Shown piece after piece: positions 1-9,323 of a stretch of 64,000 nucleotides of DNA. Where the stretch lies: assembly GCF_900406815.1 (NCBI RefSeq), contig NZ_OVCN01000001.1, positions 1 through 64,000 on the forward strand. The letters run 5' to 3'. This stretch comes from Acinetobacter haemolyticus (GTDB taxonomy: Bacteria > Pseudomonadota > Gammaproteobacteria > Pseudomonadales > Moraxellaceae). Below the pieces are notes generated by a model. The model did not search any database and was not told the origin of the DNA. It saw only the letters and a program-made list of their open reading frames with translations. The position numbers and the translations under genes were made by a program. Within the stretch, counting starts at the first letter, position 1. Every line of letters begins with the position of its first letter.

Positions 1-66
1 AGGTTGGGTGTGGAAGCACGGTGACGTGTGAAGCTGACCAATACTAATTGCTCGTGAGGCTTGACT
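1..66 (+). rRNA. 23S ribosomal RNA, 3' end only
   Basis: The window opens inside the last helix of a 23S rRNA; the segment containing ccaatactaattgctcgtga followed by ggcttgact is the usual 3' terminus in this genus. Only the tail is present, so the 16S and most of the 23S lie upstream. The exact 3' end is approximate. The spacer to the 5S holds no tRNA. Confidence 0.9.
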
Positions 67-262
67 ATACAACACCCAAACAGTTGTTGTATGCAAGATA
101 AATTCAATACATAACTTGATTTAGTGTCAAAACTAGTTACAATACAGACCCAATTAACTAATCCGTTAATGAGCTATATGTAAAGCACTGCTTTGCATAA
201 GCGCAAGATTTGGAAAACGCCTTGGCATATATAAGACCAAAGCAAGTATCCATAAACAGTTT

Positions 263-376
263 GCTGGCGACAATAGCAAGAGTGAACCACCTGATCCCTT
301 CCCGAACTCAGAAGTGAAACCTCTTCGCGCTGATGGTAGTGTGGCACTTGCCATGTGAGAGTAAGTCATCGCCAGC
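263..376 (+). rRNA. rrf: 5S ribosomal RNA
   Basis: The segment begins with gctggcga and ends with tcgccagc, which pair as the terminal helix of 5S rRNA. The interior carries the conserved block ccgaactcagaagtgaaac and the gatggtagtgtgg region. Length is about 114 nt, normal for 5S. It is the last gene of the rrn operon, about 196 nt after the 23S tail, and is followed immediately by a strong terminator. Confidence 0.95.
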
Positions 377-387
377 TTTTAAATCTA

Positions 388-426
388 AAACACCCCCTAA
401 CCTAACGGTTAGGGGGTGTTTTTTAT
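388..426 (+). terminator. rrn operon rho-independent terminator
   Basis: A 14-bp perfect stem (389-402 with 407-420, arms aacaccccctaacc and ggttagggggtgtt) with a 4-nt loop is followed by a T run. It lies 12 nt after the 5S gene. From here to the next gene at 595 I see only AT-rich sequence and a Shine-Dalgarno (aaaagg) at 581. Confidence 0.93.
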
Positions 427-594
427 TGCATAATGAAAAAATAGCCTGAATACTTTTTATTTCAACAGCACTAAATGCTTTAAAACACTTTATTGTCATA
501 TCTAAATCAAATATAAATATTTCAATAAAACAAACGAAATTAATGCTAAATCAGTATAAATTTTTAATCTGAAAATTATAAAAAGGATGTTTTT

Positions 595-2214
595 GTGCTC
601 GAAGTCATTGTTAAGTTAGTAGGTGGAATTGGTTTATTTCTTTTAGGCATGTCTTTGATGACAGATAGCTTAAAGGCAATTGCGGGTGAAGCATTACGAC
701 AATGGCTCGTTCGATTTACAAACTCACCGATTAAAGCTGTTTTATCTGGAATAGGTCTAACAGTGGTGGTTCAGTCCTCCACAGCGACGACATTGGCGAC
801 TATTGGTTTTGTGAGTGCGGGTATCTTAAGTTTTAGTCATGCTATCGGTGTGATTATTGGTGCAAATATTGGTACCACAAGCACTGGGTGGATGGTCGCA
901 TTATTAGGATTAAAGTTTTCAATTGCAAGTTTTGCTTTACCACTCGTAGGTATTGGAGCCTTACTTAACTTAATGGGTAAAGAGAAGTTTGCATTTATTG
1001 GTCTAACTTTGGCTGGTTTTGGATTATTGTTTTTCGGCATTCAATTTCTACAAGATGCCATGAGTGGATTGGCGTTATTGATCGATTTGTCACGCTGGGC
1101 AGAACCGAGCTTGATGATGAAGTTTTTTTTGGTACTCATTGGGATTGTGATGACGATTTTATTGCAATCCTCTAGTGCCGCGATTACAACCACATTAGCT
1201 GCACTTTCTACACAAACCATTAATCTTGAACAAACTTTGGTTTTGGTGATTGGTCAAAATATTGGAACAGTCGCCACAGCAGTATTGGCTGCAATTAGTG
1301 GCACAACAAGTGCCAAGAGAACTGCGGCTGTCCATGTGATTTTTAATGTTGTGACAGCTGTATTCGCTTTTATTTTATTATCACCTGCTTTTATTTGGGC
1401 ATATCAGCATTTTGAAAGTGTTCAGCAATTAGGTCCTGTGTTATTGGTAGCTGCATTTCATACTACTTTTAGTCTATTAGGGGCATGTATTTTTATGCCT
1501 TTCTTAGCTAAATTTGAACAATTGATTATTCGATTACTACCAGAAAAAGAACATGCCACCACACGTTATTTGGATGAATCACTTTATAGCGTACCAGCAC
1601 TTGCAATTGCAGCTGTTGAACGTGCCTTATTAAAGTCAATCTCGGAAATGTATGATATTTTCGTGCACTGTATTCGTAAGCGTGCGAAGGCTGAAGTCGC
1701 CAAAATAGATGAGTTTGACTATACGTTGAGCAAAATTGAAGACTATCTGGATAAGATGTCTGCCCCTCAATCTACAGCGGTTCAGCATCGATTGCTGGTT
1801 TTGCTAAGACTCGTTGTATATGCACGTGTGCTTAAAAATGATTTAAGCAGTGTGGGTCATATAGAAGACATTGAAAATCAAAAAAATATTGAAGAATTAG
1901 CTGATCGTTTTGCTATGATTCTTGAACAATTCATTCCTCATTTATCGAATGAACCATTTGCACGAATCCCTAAAGCTTTAGTAGATGAATTGGCGAATTT
2001 TTCCGCAGAAATGCAAGCCGATCAAGATTTAGTTCGTCAAAAAATAATTGAGGAATCTTCATCCAGAAAAGTATCAGCAGCTTCTACATTAGAACAACTG
2101 GCGGCACAGCGTTGGTTGGAGCATTTGGTTATTCATTGTGAAAGAGTCGCAGTTTTATTAGGTGAGAGTGAGGAAGTGGTGGCAAATGATGAGTTAGGCG
2201 CTACTCAAACGTGA
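595..2214 (+). CDS. Na/Pi cotransporter family protein with PhoU-like C-terminal domain
   Basis: This 539-residue inner-membrane protein has the two-repeat Na/Pi-cotransporter fold. The first repeat lies around residues 10-110, with GxxLFLLGMSLM and the QSSTATT motif, and the second around 170-270, with the mirror motif QSSSAA. Residues from about 330 on are helical and charged, as in the PhoU-like tails of bacterial NptA/YjbB proteins. The expected role is sodium-coupled phosphate movement across the inner membrane; direction and substrate cannot be read from sequence. The start is GTG at 595 behind an aaaagg ribosome site. The gene stands alone after the rrn operon. A run of eight T occurs inside the frame near 1123-1130. 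I see no convincing Pho box upstream. Confidence 0.88.
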   Translation: MLEVIVKLVGGIGLFLLGMSLMTDSLKAIAGEALRQWLVRFTNSPIKAVLSGIGLTVVVQSSTATTLATIGFVSAGILSFSHAIGVIIGANIGTTSTGWMVALLGLKFSIASFALPLVGIGALLNLMGKEKFAFIGLTLAGFGLLFFGIQFLQDAMSGLALLIDLSRWAEPSLMMKFFLVLIGIVMTILLQSSSAAITTTLAALSTQTINLEQTLVLVIGQNIGTVATAVLAAISGTTSAKRTAAVHVIFNVVTAVFAFILLSPAFIWAYQHFESVQQLGPVLLVAAFHTTFSLLGACIFMPFLAKFEQLIIRLLPEKEHATTRYLDESLYSVPALAIAAVERALLKSISEMYDIFVHCIRKRAKAEVAKIDEFDYTLSKIEDYLDKMSAPQSTAVQHRLLVLLRLVVYARVLKNDLSSVGHIEDIENQKNIEELADRFAMILEQFIPHLSNEPFARIPKALVDELANFSAEMQADQDLVRQKIIEESSSRKVSAASTLEQLAAQRWLEHLVIHCERVAVLLGESEEVVANDELGATQT

Positions 2215-2291
2215 GATTTAACTTTGATGTTCTAAAAGATAGTTTTTCGTAAAAGCAGCTGCTTTATACTTTCTTCATTTGCTGACAAGCC

Positions 2292-2312
2292 TATAATGAT
2301 TTGAGAATCATT
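2292..2312 (+). promoter_or_regulatory. -10 element and 18-bp dyad before cysK
   Basis: A perfect TATAAT lies at 2292-2297, and overlapping it is an inverted repeat, AATGATT (2295-2301), four bases, AATCATT (2306-2312). It sits about 25 bp before the cysK start, where a transcription start would be expected. No good -35 is visible, which would fit an activator-dependent promoter. The binding protein is unknown; the spacing does not match a full Fur box. Confidence 0.4.
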
Positions 2313-2334
2313 CCAAATCTAATAAGGAAATAAC

Positions 2335-3336
2335 ATGTCAACTGATCAACAATTTCCGACACCAGCCAATCTTGGTATCGCAGTGTATTCAAATAATGCC
2401 GAAGCAATCGGTAACACGCCTTTAGTACGCATTAACCGTGCTATTCAAACAGGTGCAACTGTACTGGCAAAAATTGAAAGTCGTAATCCTGCATTTTCAG
2501 TAAAGTGTCGTATTGGTGCGGCATTGATTGCTGATGCAGAGAAACGTGGTGTACTTAAAGCAGGTATGCATATTGTTGAGCCAACCAGTGGTAATACTGG
2601 GATTGCGTTAGCATTCGTTGCAGCAGCAAAAGGTTATCCAATTACTTTAACCATGCCATCAAGTATGAGTTTGGAGCGTAGAAAAGTATTAAAGGCATTG
2701 GGTGCAAATCTCGTTTTGACTGATCCTGCGAAAGGTATGAAGGGTGCGGTAGATGAGGCAGTACGTTTAGCCACTGAAAATCCACAGCAATATTTTTTAC
2801 CACAACAATTTGAAAATCCAGCTAATCCTCAAATTCATGTGGATACCACTGGCCCTGAGATTTGGCAGGCAACCAATGGTCAAGTCGATATCTTAGTCGC
2901 TGGTGTGGGGACGGGTGGAACGATTACAGGAATTTCTCGCTATTTTGAGCAAGTTCAGAACAAGCCATTATATTCAGTCGCTGTTGAGCCTGCTGAATCT
3001 CCAATTATTACTCAGACTCGGAATGGTGAGAGTATCAGCCCTGCACCACACAAAATCCAAGGGATCGGCGCCAATTTTATTCCTAAAAATTTAGATTTAG
3101 ATTTAGTTGATGAGGTTGTGCCTGTAAATAGTGCCGATGCAATTGAGTGGGCAAGAAAATGCGCAACTCAGGAAGGAATTTTGGTGGGTATTTCAAGTGG
3201 TGCAGCATTAGCAGCAGCGGCAAAAATTGCTGAACGTCCTGAAAATGCAGGCAAGACCATTGTGGTGATCTTACCTGATAGTGGTGAGCGCTATTTATCT
3301 TCAGTCTTGTTCGAAGGGATGTTTGAAGAAGCTTAA
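2335..3336 (+). CDS. cysK: Cysteine synthase A (O-acetylserine sulfhydrylase)
   Basis: The protein makes L-cysteine and acetate from O-acetylserine and sulfide in the cytoplasm, using pyridoxal phosphate. It is 333 residues, close to E. coli CysK (323). Visible signatures are GNTPLVR at 26-32, the PLP lysine in [11 protein letters not shown] (Lys57), the TSGNTG substrate loop near residue 86, and the glycine-rich phosphate loop GVGTGGT near 195. The S-V-K-C-R-I-G context is that of CysK rather than CysM. The N-terminus is about 10 residues longer than in enterobacteria. A Shine-Dalgarno (aaggaa) precedes the ATG. It is monocistronic and ends at a bidirectional terminator shared with the convergent transglycosylase gene. 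Confidence 0.96.
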   Translation: MSTDQQFPTPANLGIAVYSNNAEAIGNTPLVRINRAIQTGATVLAKIESRNPAFSVKCRIGAALIADAEKRGVLKAGMHIVEPTSGNTGIALAFVAAAKGYPITLTMPSSMSLERRKVLKALGANLVLTDPAKGMKGAVDEAVRLATENPQQYFLPQQFENPANPQIHVDTTGPEIWQATNGQVDILVAGVGTGGTITGISRYFEQVQNKPLYSVAVEPAESPIITQTRNGESISPAPHKIQGIGANFIPKNLDLDLVDEVVPVNSADAIEWARKCATQEGILVGISSGAALAAAAKIAERPENAGKTIVVILPDSGERYLSSVLFEGMFEEA

Positions 3337-3353
3337 TATCTTTTTAAAACCAA

Positions 3354-3382
3354 AAACCATGCTTGATCAGCATGGTTTTTTT
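3354..3382. terminator. Bidirectional terminator between cysK and the transglycosylase gene
   Basis: The arms aaaccatgc (3354-3362) and gcatggttt (3370-3378) pair around a short loop, with a T run after and an A run before the stem. It can therefore end both the cysK transcript and the convergent gene on the minus strand. Confidence 0.85.
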
Positions 3383-3387
3383 ATAGA

Positions 3388-3939
3388 TTACAGCGCTCTT
3401 TTGAGCTCTTTTTTATGCCGTTCAACGGAGCGGGCATATTTTCTGGCTTTGTGCCGATTGCTAAAACTACGTTGATAACCCGTCGGACCTACATAGTAAT
3501 AGCCCAATGCTTTGTGCCAACTACCTGCGGATTTGTAATAGGTTGCAAGGACATGTGTACCACAATTGATATTAATATATTCGTTGTATAAATCACCAGG
3601 ACAATCTTGTCTCCAATGACTTGGGATGATTTGCATGAGCCCAAGTGCTCCTGTTGGTGAGCGTGCATTTGAGCGATAACTGGACTCTTGACGAATCACC
3701 GCTGCCACTAAGAGGGGTGGAACATCGTGTTGCTTAGCACTTTGGAGAATAATGGGAGAAAGTCGATCAGCTGTGGTCGGAGAAACAGAATAAGCTTGCT
3801 GGATACCTTTGGATAGTTTTGGGGCATTTAAACTACTACATGCGGTTAAACTCACAATGGATAAAAATATGATCAATTTGAATGGAATCAAAAAGTAATT
3901 TTTGAGTGTAAAAAGAGTCGTCGTGTTAAAAACAACCAA
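3388..3939 (-). CDS. Lytic transglycosylase, SLT-domain lipoprotein
   Basis: This 183-residue protein carries an N-terminal lipoprotein signal with lipobox L-T-A-C (lipidated Cys34) and a goose-lysozyme/SLT fold. The catalytic glutamate is in the RQESSY motif (Glu85), followed by GALGLMQI (about 98-105) and the YYxxAGSWHKALGYYYVGP segment typical of family 1 transglycosylases. It should cleave the glycan strand of peptidoglycan to give 1,6-anhydromuramyl ends, acting from an envelope membrane. It is shorter than MltC or Slt70 and lacks extra domains. A shorter start is possible, because the first dozen residues are not needed for the signal peptide. Confidence 0.88.
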   Translation of the reverse strand: MVVFNTTTLFTLKNYFLIPFKLIIFLSIVSLTACSSLNAPKLSKGIQQAYSVSPTTADRLSPIILQSAKQHDVPPLLVAAVIRQESSYRSNARSPTGALGLMQIIPSHWRQDCPGDLYNEYININCGTHVLATYYKSAGSWHKALGYYYVGPTGYQRSFSNRHKARKYARSVERHKKELKRAL

Positions 3940-4098
3940 AGTAATTCATCCACGTGCCAAAAGTTGGTCCGATGTTAGAAATTATGAGGTTGAAGATCAA
4001 TAGAGATTCTGTTGTATAAATAATAAAACAAGAGCATTGTTTAGCGTTTTTCAATCGCTTCAGGATAGGCGTATACTGTTTCCAGTCAAGGAGTCACG

Positions 4099-5304
4099 AT
4101 GTCTAAGCCTGAAGCACTGCCTACTCATATTGAGTATGGGTCTAAATCATTTACTGCAATTCTATGGTCATTGTTCTTTGCAGGTTTTGCCTCATTTTCA
4201 TCTTTGTACTGCGTACAACCGATGATGCCAATTTTTGCAAAATTCTTTCAGGTTTCACCTACACATAGTAGTTTCCCACTTTCTTTTTCCACCGTGGCTT
4301 TAGCCATAGGTTTATTGTTTACGGGTTTTATCTCTGATCGTTTTGGGCGAAAACCCATTATGGTTTTTGCTTTGTTTTTGGTTTCTCTTCTCTTGCTCAT
4401 CAGTGCCTCATTTCCGATTTGGGAAGTCTTTTTGACCACCCGTATTTTCATTGGTTTGGCGGTGAGTGGCGTTGCTGCGGTTGCGATGACGTATATCGGG
4501 GAAGAGATTGCCCAGCAAGATATTGGTTTTGCTATGGGATTGTATATCTCAGGCACCGCCATTGGGGGGATGGGGGGGCGTTTGATCGCAGGTGTTTTAG
4601 TTGACTTTATTTCTTGGCAATCGGCTACTTATATCATTGGATTTTTGAATCTGGTCATCGCTTGTTTATTTTATTTGTTATTACCAAAGTCTCAACATTT
4701 TCAACCTTATCCATTTCGATTTTCCCGTTTTAAAGCTGCATTTGAACAGAACCTTAAAGATCCAAAATTACGGATTTTATTTGCTCAGGGTTTTATCTTA
4801 ATGGGCTGTTTAGTGACGGTATTTAACTACATTAGCTATCATTTATTAGAAGCGCCATTTCATTTATCACAAGCATGGATTGGTGTGATCTCAATTGCTT
4901 ATCTAGCAGGTATTTATAGTTCACCTAAAGCGGCACAATGGGGCTTTAAATATGGACGTGATAAGGTGTTGCCTTGCTTGTTATTGAGTATGATACTGGG
5001 ATTATTCATCACCCTCATTCCATCGCTATGGGCGGTTTTACTCGGTTTAACGATTTTCACTTTTTCCTTTTTCGCAGCACATTCAACAGCCAGCAGTTGG
5101 GTTTCTGTGCAAGCGGTGCAATATCGTGCGGTGGCCTCGTCCTTGTATTTATTCTGCTATTACGTTGGTTCAAGTTTGCTTGGTAGCAGTGGTGGTTTGA
5201 TTTGGGAAAATTTTGGCTGGGTTGGGATTAATCTGAGTGTAGGGATGGTGTTGGTGCTTGGTTTGGTTTTGGCAGTACATTTAATGCTTAAAGAAAAAAA
5301 TTAA
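4099..5304 (+). CDS. MFS transporter, YnfM-like
   Basis: This 401-residue protein has twelve predicted membrane helices and the major-facilitator motif GFISDRFGRKP between helices 2 and 3 (residues 76-86). Overall pattern and length resemble the YnfM group of DHA1-type drug/metabolite exporters; substrate unknown. The ATG at 4099 has a strong ribosome site (aaggag at 4088-4093). Two homopolymeric G tracts, six G at 4564-4569 and seven G at 4572-4578, lie in frame and encode Gly-Gly-Met-Gly-Gly near residues 156-160. They are uncommon in an AT-rich genome and could slip. The gene stands alone between two intergenic regions. Confidence 0.85.
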   Translation: MSKPEALPTHIEYGSKSFTAILWSLFFAGFASFSSLYCVQPMMPIFAKFFQVSPTHSSFPLSFSTVALAIGLLFTGFISDRFGRKPIMVFALFLVSLLLLISASFPIWEVFLTTRIFIGLAVSGVAAVAMTYIGEEIAQQDIGFAMGLYISGTAIGGMGGRLIAGVLVDFISWQSATYIIGFLNLVIACLFYLLLPKSQHFQPYPFRFSRFKAAFEQNLKDPKLRILFAQGFILMGCLVTVFNYISYHLLEAPFHLSQAWIGVISIAYLAGIYSSPKAAQWGFKYGRDKVLPCLLLSMILGLFITLIPSLWAVLLGLTIFTFSFFAAHSTASSWVSVQAVQYRAVASSLYLFCYYVGSSLLGSSGGLIWENFGWVGINLSVGMVLVLGLVLAVHLMLKEKN

Positions 5305-5414
5305 AATAAAACGACAATTAAAGTCGCACTAACTTGATAAAAGTCTTTGAAATTTAGTAAGTTAAGCCTATGTCATGTTGGCATAATTTTGATATTAAAA
5401 TTGGGGAAAATAAG

Positions 5415-5924
5415 ATGGAACTGCACAGTCGCGTTTACTATAAGCATCCTGATACCAAAGTAATGGGGCTATTAGAATCATTATTTAAAGATCATGCAGG
5501 GAGTGCAGAAAAGTTTCTAGAAGCTGCACTAGAGATTAATGCTGACGGTATGGAACTAACGCAAGCTTTATTAGATCAGATTGATTCAATTCAATACGAT
5601 TTAGATCCAGAGCACTTAGATTATATTGCGGGTTATGCTGTTTTAGAATTTACACATGGCTCAAATGGCGATGAAAATATTGAGAATATTCTATTATTTT
5701 TAAAAGGCTTATTACCTGATATTCATGCACAAGCTTGGGGTTGTGGAGATGATGATCCATGGGAGTTTTGGTTCAAATTTGATGGTGATGAACTTATTCG
5801 TGAAGATGATGAACCTTATAATGACCCTGATGAAGATGAAGAAATTAAAGCTTCTATTTACGTATGGTGGCATCAAGACTTACCTGTAGAAATTAAGGAA
5901 GGTTTCTTGAACGAAGACGAATAA
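5415..5924 (+). CDS. Highly acidic protein of unknown function
   Basis: I do not recognise this family. I chose the ATG at 5415 because it has a ribosome site (gggga at 5403-5407); the frame is open further upstream to 5370 without one. The 169-residue product has about 43 Asp/Glu against about 10 Lys/Arg, with a run DPDEDEEIK near residue 137 and two tryptophan-rich patches (DPWEFWFKF and YVWWHQ). There is no signal peptide or membrane helix, so it should be cytosolic. The acidity and the Trp pairs recall immunity proteins or nucleic-acid mimics, but that is only a resemblance. It has its own intergenic spaces on both sides and no obvious partner gene. Confidence 0.75.
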   Translation: MELHSRVYYKHPDTKVMGLLESLFKDHAGSAEKFLEAALEINADGMELTQALLDQIDSIQYDLDPEHLDYIAGYAVLEFTHGSNGDENIENILLFLKGLLPDIHAQAWGCGDDDPWEFWFKFDGDELIREDDEPYNDPDEDEEIKASIYVWWHQDLPVEIKEGFLNEDE

Positions 5925-5945
5925 TTATCAACGCTTTATATGTGT

Positions 5946-5990
5946 ATTTCCTCGAATAGTTACAAATTCTTTTTGAGGAAATGCCTTTGT
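5946..5990 (+). terminator. Possible weak terminator after the acidic protein gene
   Basis: An 8-bp stem, atttcctc (5946-5953) with gaggaaat (5975-5982), closes a 21-nt loop and is followed by T-rich sequence. The large loop makes it a poor rho-independent terminator; it may simply be a hairpin. Confidence 0.35.
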
Positions 5991-6091
5991 TTATTTTTTA
6001 ATCTATAAAAATGAATGAAATTCATGTTAAAATGATCGGCTTTCATCTTTGATGCTATCCCAGCATTTCAGCTAGCCGAGATTCGCAAGCC

Positions 6092-8476
6092 ATGTCTACT
6101 GCCTATACCAAGCAAACTGCGCCAAAAGCGCTGTTTGATTACGACAAATATTGGGCGTCGTGTTTTGAACCTGCACCATTTTTACCGATGTCACGAGAAG
6201 AAATGGACTTACTCGGCTGGGATGCCTGTGACTTTATTTTAGTTTGTGGCGATGCTTATATTGATCATCCATCTTTTGTATCGGGTGTGATTGGTCGTGT
6301 GCTTGAGGCACAGGGCTTTCGTGTGGGGATCATTGCTCAACCCGATTGGACCAATGTCGAAAGTTTTCGTGTCTTAGGGAAACCGACTATTGCATGGGGT
6401 GTAACCGCAGGCAATATGGATTCGATGATTAACCGTTATACTGCAGATCGTAAAATCCGTTCGGATGATGCGTATTCGCCAAATAATGAACCGAATAAAC
6501 GTCCTGACCGCGCAGCAACAGTATATTGTCAGCGTTGTCGTGAGGCTTTCCCTGATGTACCTGTATTGCTCGGTGGGATTGAAGGTAGTTTACGTCGTAT
6601 CGCACATTATGATTATTGGTCCGATAAAGTCCGTCGTTCTATTTTGATGGACTCTAAAGCGGATTTATTAATGTATGGTAATGGTGAGCGTGCCATTATT
6701 GATGTGATGCACCGTTTAGCTAAGGGTGAAAAAATCCACGAGATTACCGATGTTCGTGGTACTGCATTTATTATTAATAAACACAATAAAGCATCAAAAG
6801 CACAATTCGTTGAAATCGCAAGTAATGACGTGGATAGCATTGGTCGTGTTGATCCAATTATCAATCCTTATGTCATGACTGAAGATATTGATGGCTGTGA
6901 AGTTGAAAAAGAAAAAGGCAACTCACTGGCACAATATCAAAACTTCCAAAAAGAAATTGTGACCAATCCAATCGTTCGTGAAGGTGATCAACTCGATCCA
7001 GATACACAGATCGTACAGTTAAAACCTGCACCATCTAAAGCGATTAAACATAAATTACCGCCACGTGAATTGGCTGTGATTCGTTTGCCTTCATTCGAAC
7101 AAGTGGCAGATGATCACGTGCTGTATGCGCATGCCAACCGTATTTTGCATTTGGAAACCAATCCAGGAAATGCTCGTGCACTGGTACAGCGTCATGGTGA
7201 ACGTGATGTTTGGATTAATCCACCTCCAATTCCGTTAACAACGGAAGAAATGGATTATGTATTTGATTTACCATACGCACGTTTACCGCATCCAGCTTAT
7301 GGCAATGCGCGTTTCCCTGCATTTGATATGATCAAATTCTCTGTGAATATCATGCGTGGTTGTTTTGGTGGTTGTACTTTCTGTTCGATCACTGAACATG
7401 AAGGGCGTATTATTCAAAACCGTTCTGAAGAATCAATTCTGCGTGAAATTGAAAAGATCCGTGATACTGCACCTCAATTTACAGGCATTATCTCAGACTT
7501 AGGTGGTCCAACAGCAAACATGTATCGTTTGCACTGTAACGACCCTGAAATCGAGAAGAACTGCCGTAAACCGTCTTGTGTTTATCCAGGTGTCTGTCAA
7601 AACTTACATACTGATCATGCGCCCTTGGTTCAGCTTTATCGTAAAGCACGTGAAATCAAAGGTGTGAAGAAGATTTTGATCGGTTCAGGTCTTCGTTATG
7701 ACCTTGCTGTGTTAAACCCTGAATATGTCAAAGAGTTGGTACAGCATCATGTTGGTGGTTATCTAAAAATTGCACCTGAGCATACCGAACATGGTCCATT
7801 ATCCAAGATGATGAAACCAGGGATCGGCACTTACGACCGCTTTAAGCAAATGTTTGAGCGTTTTAGTAAGGAAGCAGGAAAGGAACAATATTTAATTCCT
7901 TACTTCATCGCTGCGCATCCCGGTACAACGGATTACGATATGATGAACTTGGCGATTTGGCTGAAAAAGAATGGTTTCCGTGCCGATCAGGTACAAACCT
8001 TCTATCCATCGCCAATGGCAACTGCGACTACGATGTATTATTCAGGCAAGAATCCATTATCTAAAGTGGCGCGTTATACTGAAAATGTCGATATCGTGAA
8101 AGGCGAAAAACGTCGTCGTTTGCATAAAGCTTTCTTGCGTTACCATGATCCAAATAACTGGCCTTTATTACGTGAAGCGTTAAAAGAAATGGGACGTTCG
8201 GATTTAATTGGTAACTCGAAACAACATCTGATTCCAACCTATCAGCCACAAGGCACAGCTGAAGGTGAATATAAGTCCGCGCGTAAGAAGAACTCGAGTG
8301 TTGCGGGTGATTCTGCTAAACGTGGTCAATCATCTCGTCCACAGTCTAATTCTGGTCAAAAACGTCCACAAAAAGGCCAAGTGCTGACTCAGCATGCGGG
8401 TTTGCCCCCACGTGAAACTGGTGAAAAAAGACCATTTTCAGGCAAACCAAAGTCGAAAGTAAAAGCACATCGTTAA
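6092..8476 (+). CDS. ygiQ: YgiQ family radical SAM protein
   Basis: This 794-residue protein matches the UPF0313/YgiQ family. An N-terminal domain unique to the family (about 1-370) precedes a radical-SAM core whose iron-sulfur cysteines are in [12 protein letters not shown], Cys424, Cys428 and Cys431 (CxxxCxxC). A third part (from about 640) follows, and the last 80 residues are a basic, low-complexity Lys/Arg/Ser/Gln tail. The family's reaction is not established to my knowledge. The start ATG at 6092 gives the conserved N-terminus, although no strong Shine-Dalgarno precedes it. The gene has its own terminator and no operon partner. Confidence 0.92.
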   Translation: MSTAYTKQTAPKALFDYDKYWASCFEPAPFLPMSREEMDLLGWDACDFILVCGDAYIDHPSFVSGVIGRVLEAQGFRVGIIAQPDWTNVESFRVLGKPTIAWGVTAGNMDSMINRYTADRKIRSDDAYSPNNEPNKRPDRAATVYCQRCREAFPDVPVLLGGIEGSLRRIAHYDYWSDKVRRSILMDSKADLLMYGNGERAIIDVMHRLAKGEKIHEITDVRGTAFIINKHNKASKAQFVEIASNDVDSIGRVDPIINPYVMTEDIDGCEVEKEKGNSLAQYQNFQKEIVTNPIVREGDQLDPDTQIVQLKPAPSKAIKHKLPPRELAVIRLPSFEQVADDHVLYAHANRILHLETNPGNARALVQRHGERDVWINPPPIPLTTEEMDYVFDLPYARLPHPAYGNARFPAFDMIKFSVNIMRGCFGGCTFCSITEHEGRIIQNRSEESILREIEKIRDTAPQFTGIISDLGGPTANMYRLHCNDPEIEKNCRKPSCVYPGVCQNLHTDHAPLVQLYRKAREIKGVKKILIGSGLRYDLAVLNPEYVKELVQHHVGGYLKIAPEHTEHGPLSKMMKPGIGTYDRFKQMFERFSKEAGKEQYLIPYFIAAHPGTTDYDMMNLAIWLKKNGFRADQVQTFYPSPMATATTMYYSGKNPLSKVARYTENVDIVKGEKRRRLHKAFLRYHDPNNWPLLREALKEMGRSDLIGNSKQHLIPTYQPQGTAEGEYKSARKKNSSVAGDSAKRGQSSRPQSNSGQKRPQKGQVLTQHAGLPPRETGEKRPFSGKPKSKVKAHR

Positions 8477-8501
8477 TCACCATCTTCAAATGAAGAAAAA
8501 G

Positions 8502-8529
8502 GACATCTAAAACGGTGTCTTTTTTTTTA
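8502..8529 (+). terminator. ygiQ terminator
   Basis: The stem gacatc (8502-8507) with ggtgtc (8514-8519), including one G-U pair, is followed by nine T. It lies 26 nt after the ygiQ stop codon. Confidence 0.75.
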
Positions 8530-8636
8530 AAAAAAACGTTAATTGTGTCGCATTCTAATTTCAAAACTATAATTTATAGAAACATATACTGACAATATTG
8601 ACTTGAATATTCAGTGGATGCTGATTATAAGTAGAG

Positions 8637-8669
8637 CTAGGGTAAGCTTTTACGACTTTGGTCGCCTAG
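8637..8669. other. Small nested hairpin in the intergenic region
   Basis: Between ygiQ and the DUF2726 gene, CTAGG (8637-8641) and CCTAG (8665-8669) enclose a second stem, CGAC (8653-8656) with GTCG (8661-8664). A further hairpin, ttggc (8742-8746) with gccaa (8752-8756), lies nearer the next gene. No function is evident. Confidence 0.3.
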
Positions 8670-8792
8670 TATAAAACGATTAAAAAATTTAAGTTTACGC
8701 TGTTGAAATAACTTTACTATCGTTTGTTATTGATTAAAAAATTGGCATAAAGCCAAAAATGATTATAAAAAATCTAAAGGGATTAGTTAGAA

Positions 8793-9323
8793 ATGTATTA
8801 TTTCATAACCATTATTGGTTTGCTGCTTATTACAGCACTTGCACTTCGTCGCCTACATCAAAATCGGCGCCAAGACAGTCCATTAAAGCGACGCGGTATA
8901 TTAAATATTGCTGAGCAAATTACCTTGATGCGCTTACAAGCTGTGTTGCATCGTCATACTGTACTGGCCCATGTTTCGTTTGATGCATTATTAACGACCA
9001 AATTTGCACATACACGACGCAAATATCAGGGCTTGGTCGCTGATTTCGTGGTATTGGATCAACAGCTGCAAGTCTTGGCAATTATTGAGATTGCAGACGA
9101 ATCTTATGTGAATCGTCTGCATTTAAAACATTATCAAGACAGCTTGTTAGAGTTGGCTGGGTATCGTGTCTTGCGTTATAGCAGTATTCCAACTGAACAA
9201 GAGTTACGAGAAGATTTATTACCTGACTTATTTGATCCAATGATTTCATCGACTAGCCCATTTAATGCCATGCCTCATACGGACCGTATGATGAAATATA
9301 ATGTACTTGCCGCAAAATCTTAA
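8793..9323 (+). CDS. DUF2726 domain protein with N-terminal membrane anchor
   Basis: The product is 176 residues. Residues 2-18 form one membrane helix, followed by a basic stretch (RRLHQNRRQ). The rest is a DUF2726-type domain, with LMRLQAVL near the start, ADFVVLD and AIIEIADE in the middle and GYRVLRY near residue 125. Families with this domain resemble nuclease folds (the pattern D...E-x-[A/K]), but here the lysine of a classic E-x-K is not obvious, so activity is uncertain. A ribosome site (aaaggg) precedes the ATG. Its stop codon overlaps the convergent ridA stop by 4 bp. Confidence 0.8.
   Translation: MYYFITIIGLLLITALALRRLHQNRRQDSPLKRRGILNIAEQITLMRLQAVLHRHTVLAHVSFDALLTTKFAHTRRKYQGLVADFVVLDQQLQVLAIIEIADESYVNRLHLKHYQDSLLELAGYRVLRYSSIPTEQELREDLLPDLFDPMISSTSPFNAMPHTDRMMKYNVLAAKS

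Noticed and set aside
493..499. Single Pho-box-like heptamer TTGTCAT before the Na/Pi cotransporter
   Set aside because: No second unit at 11-bp spacing; a lone heptamer is expected by chance in AT-rich DNA.
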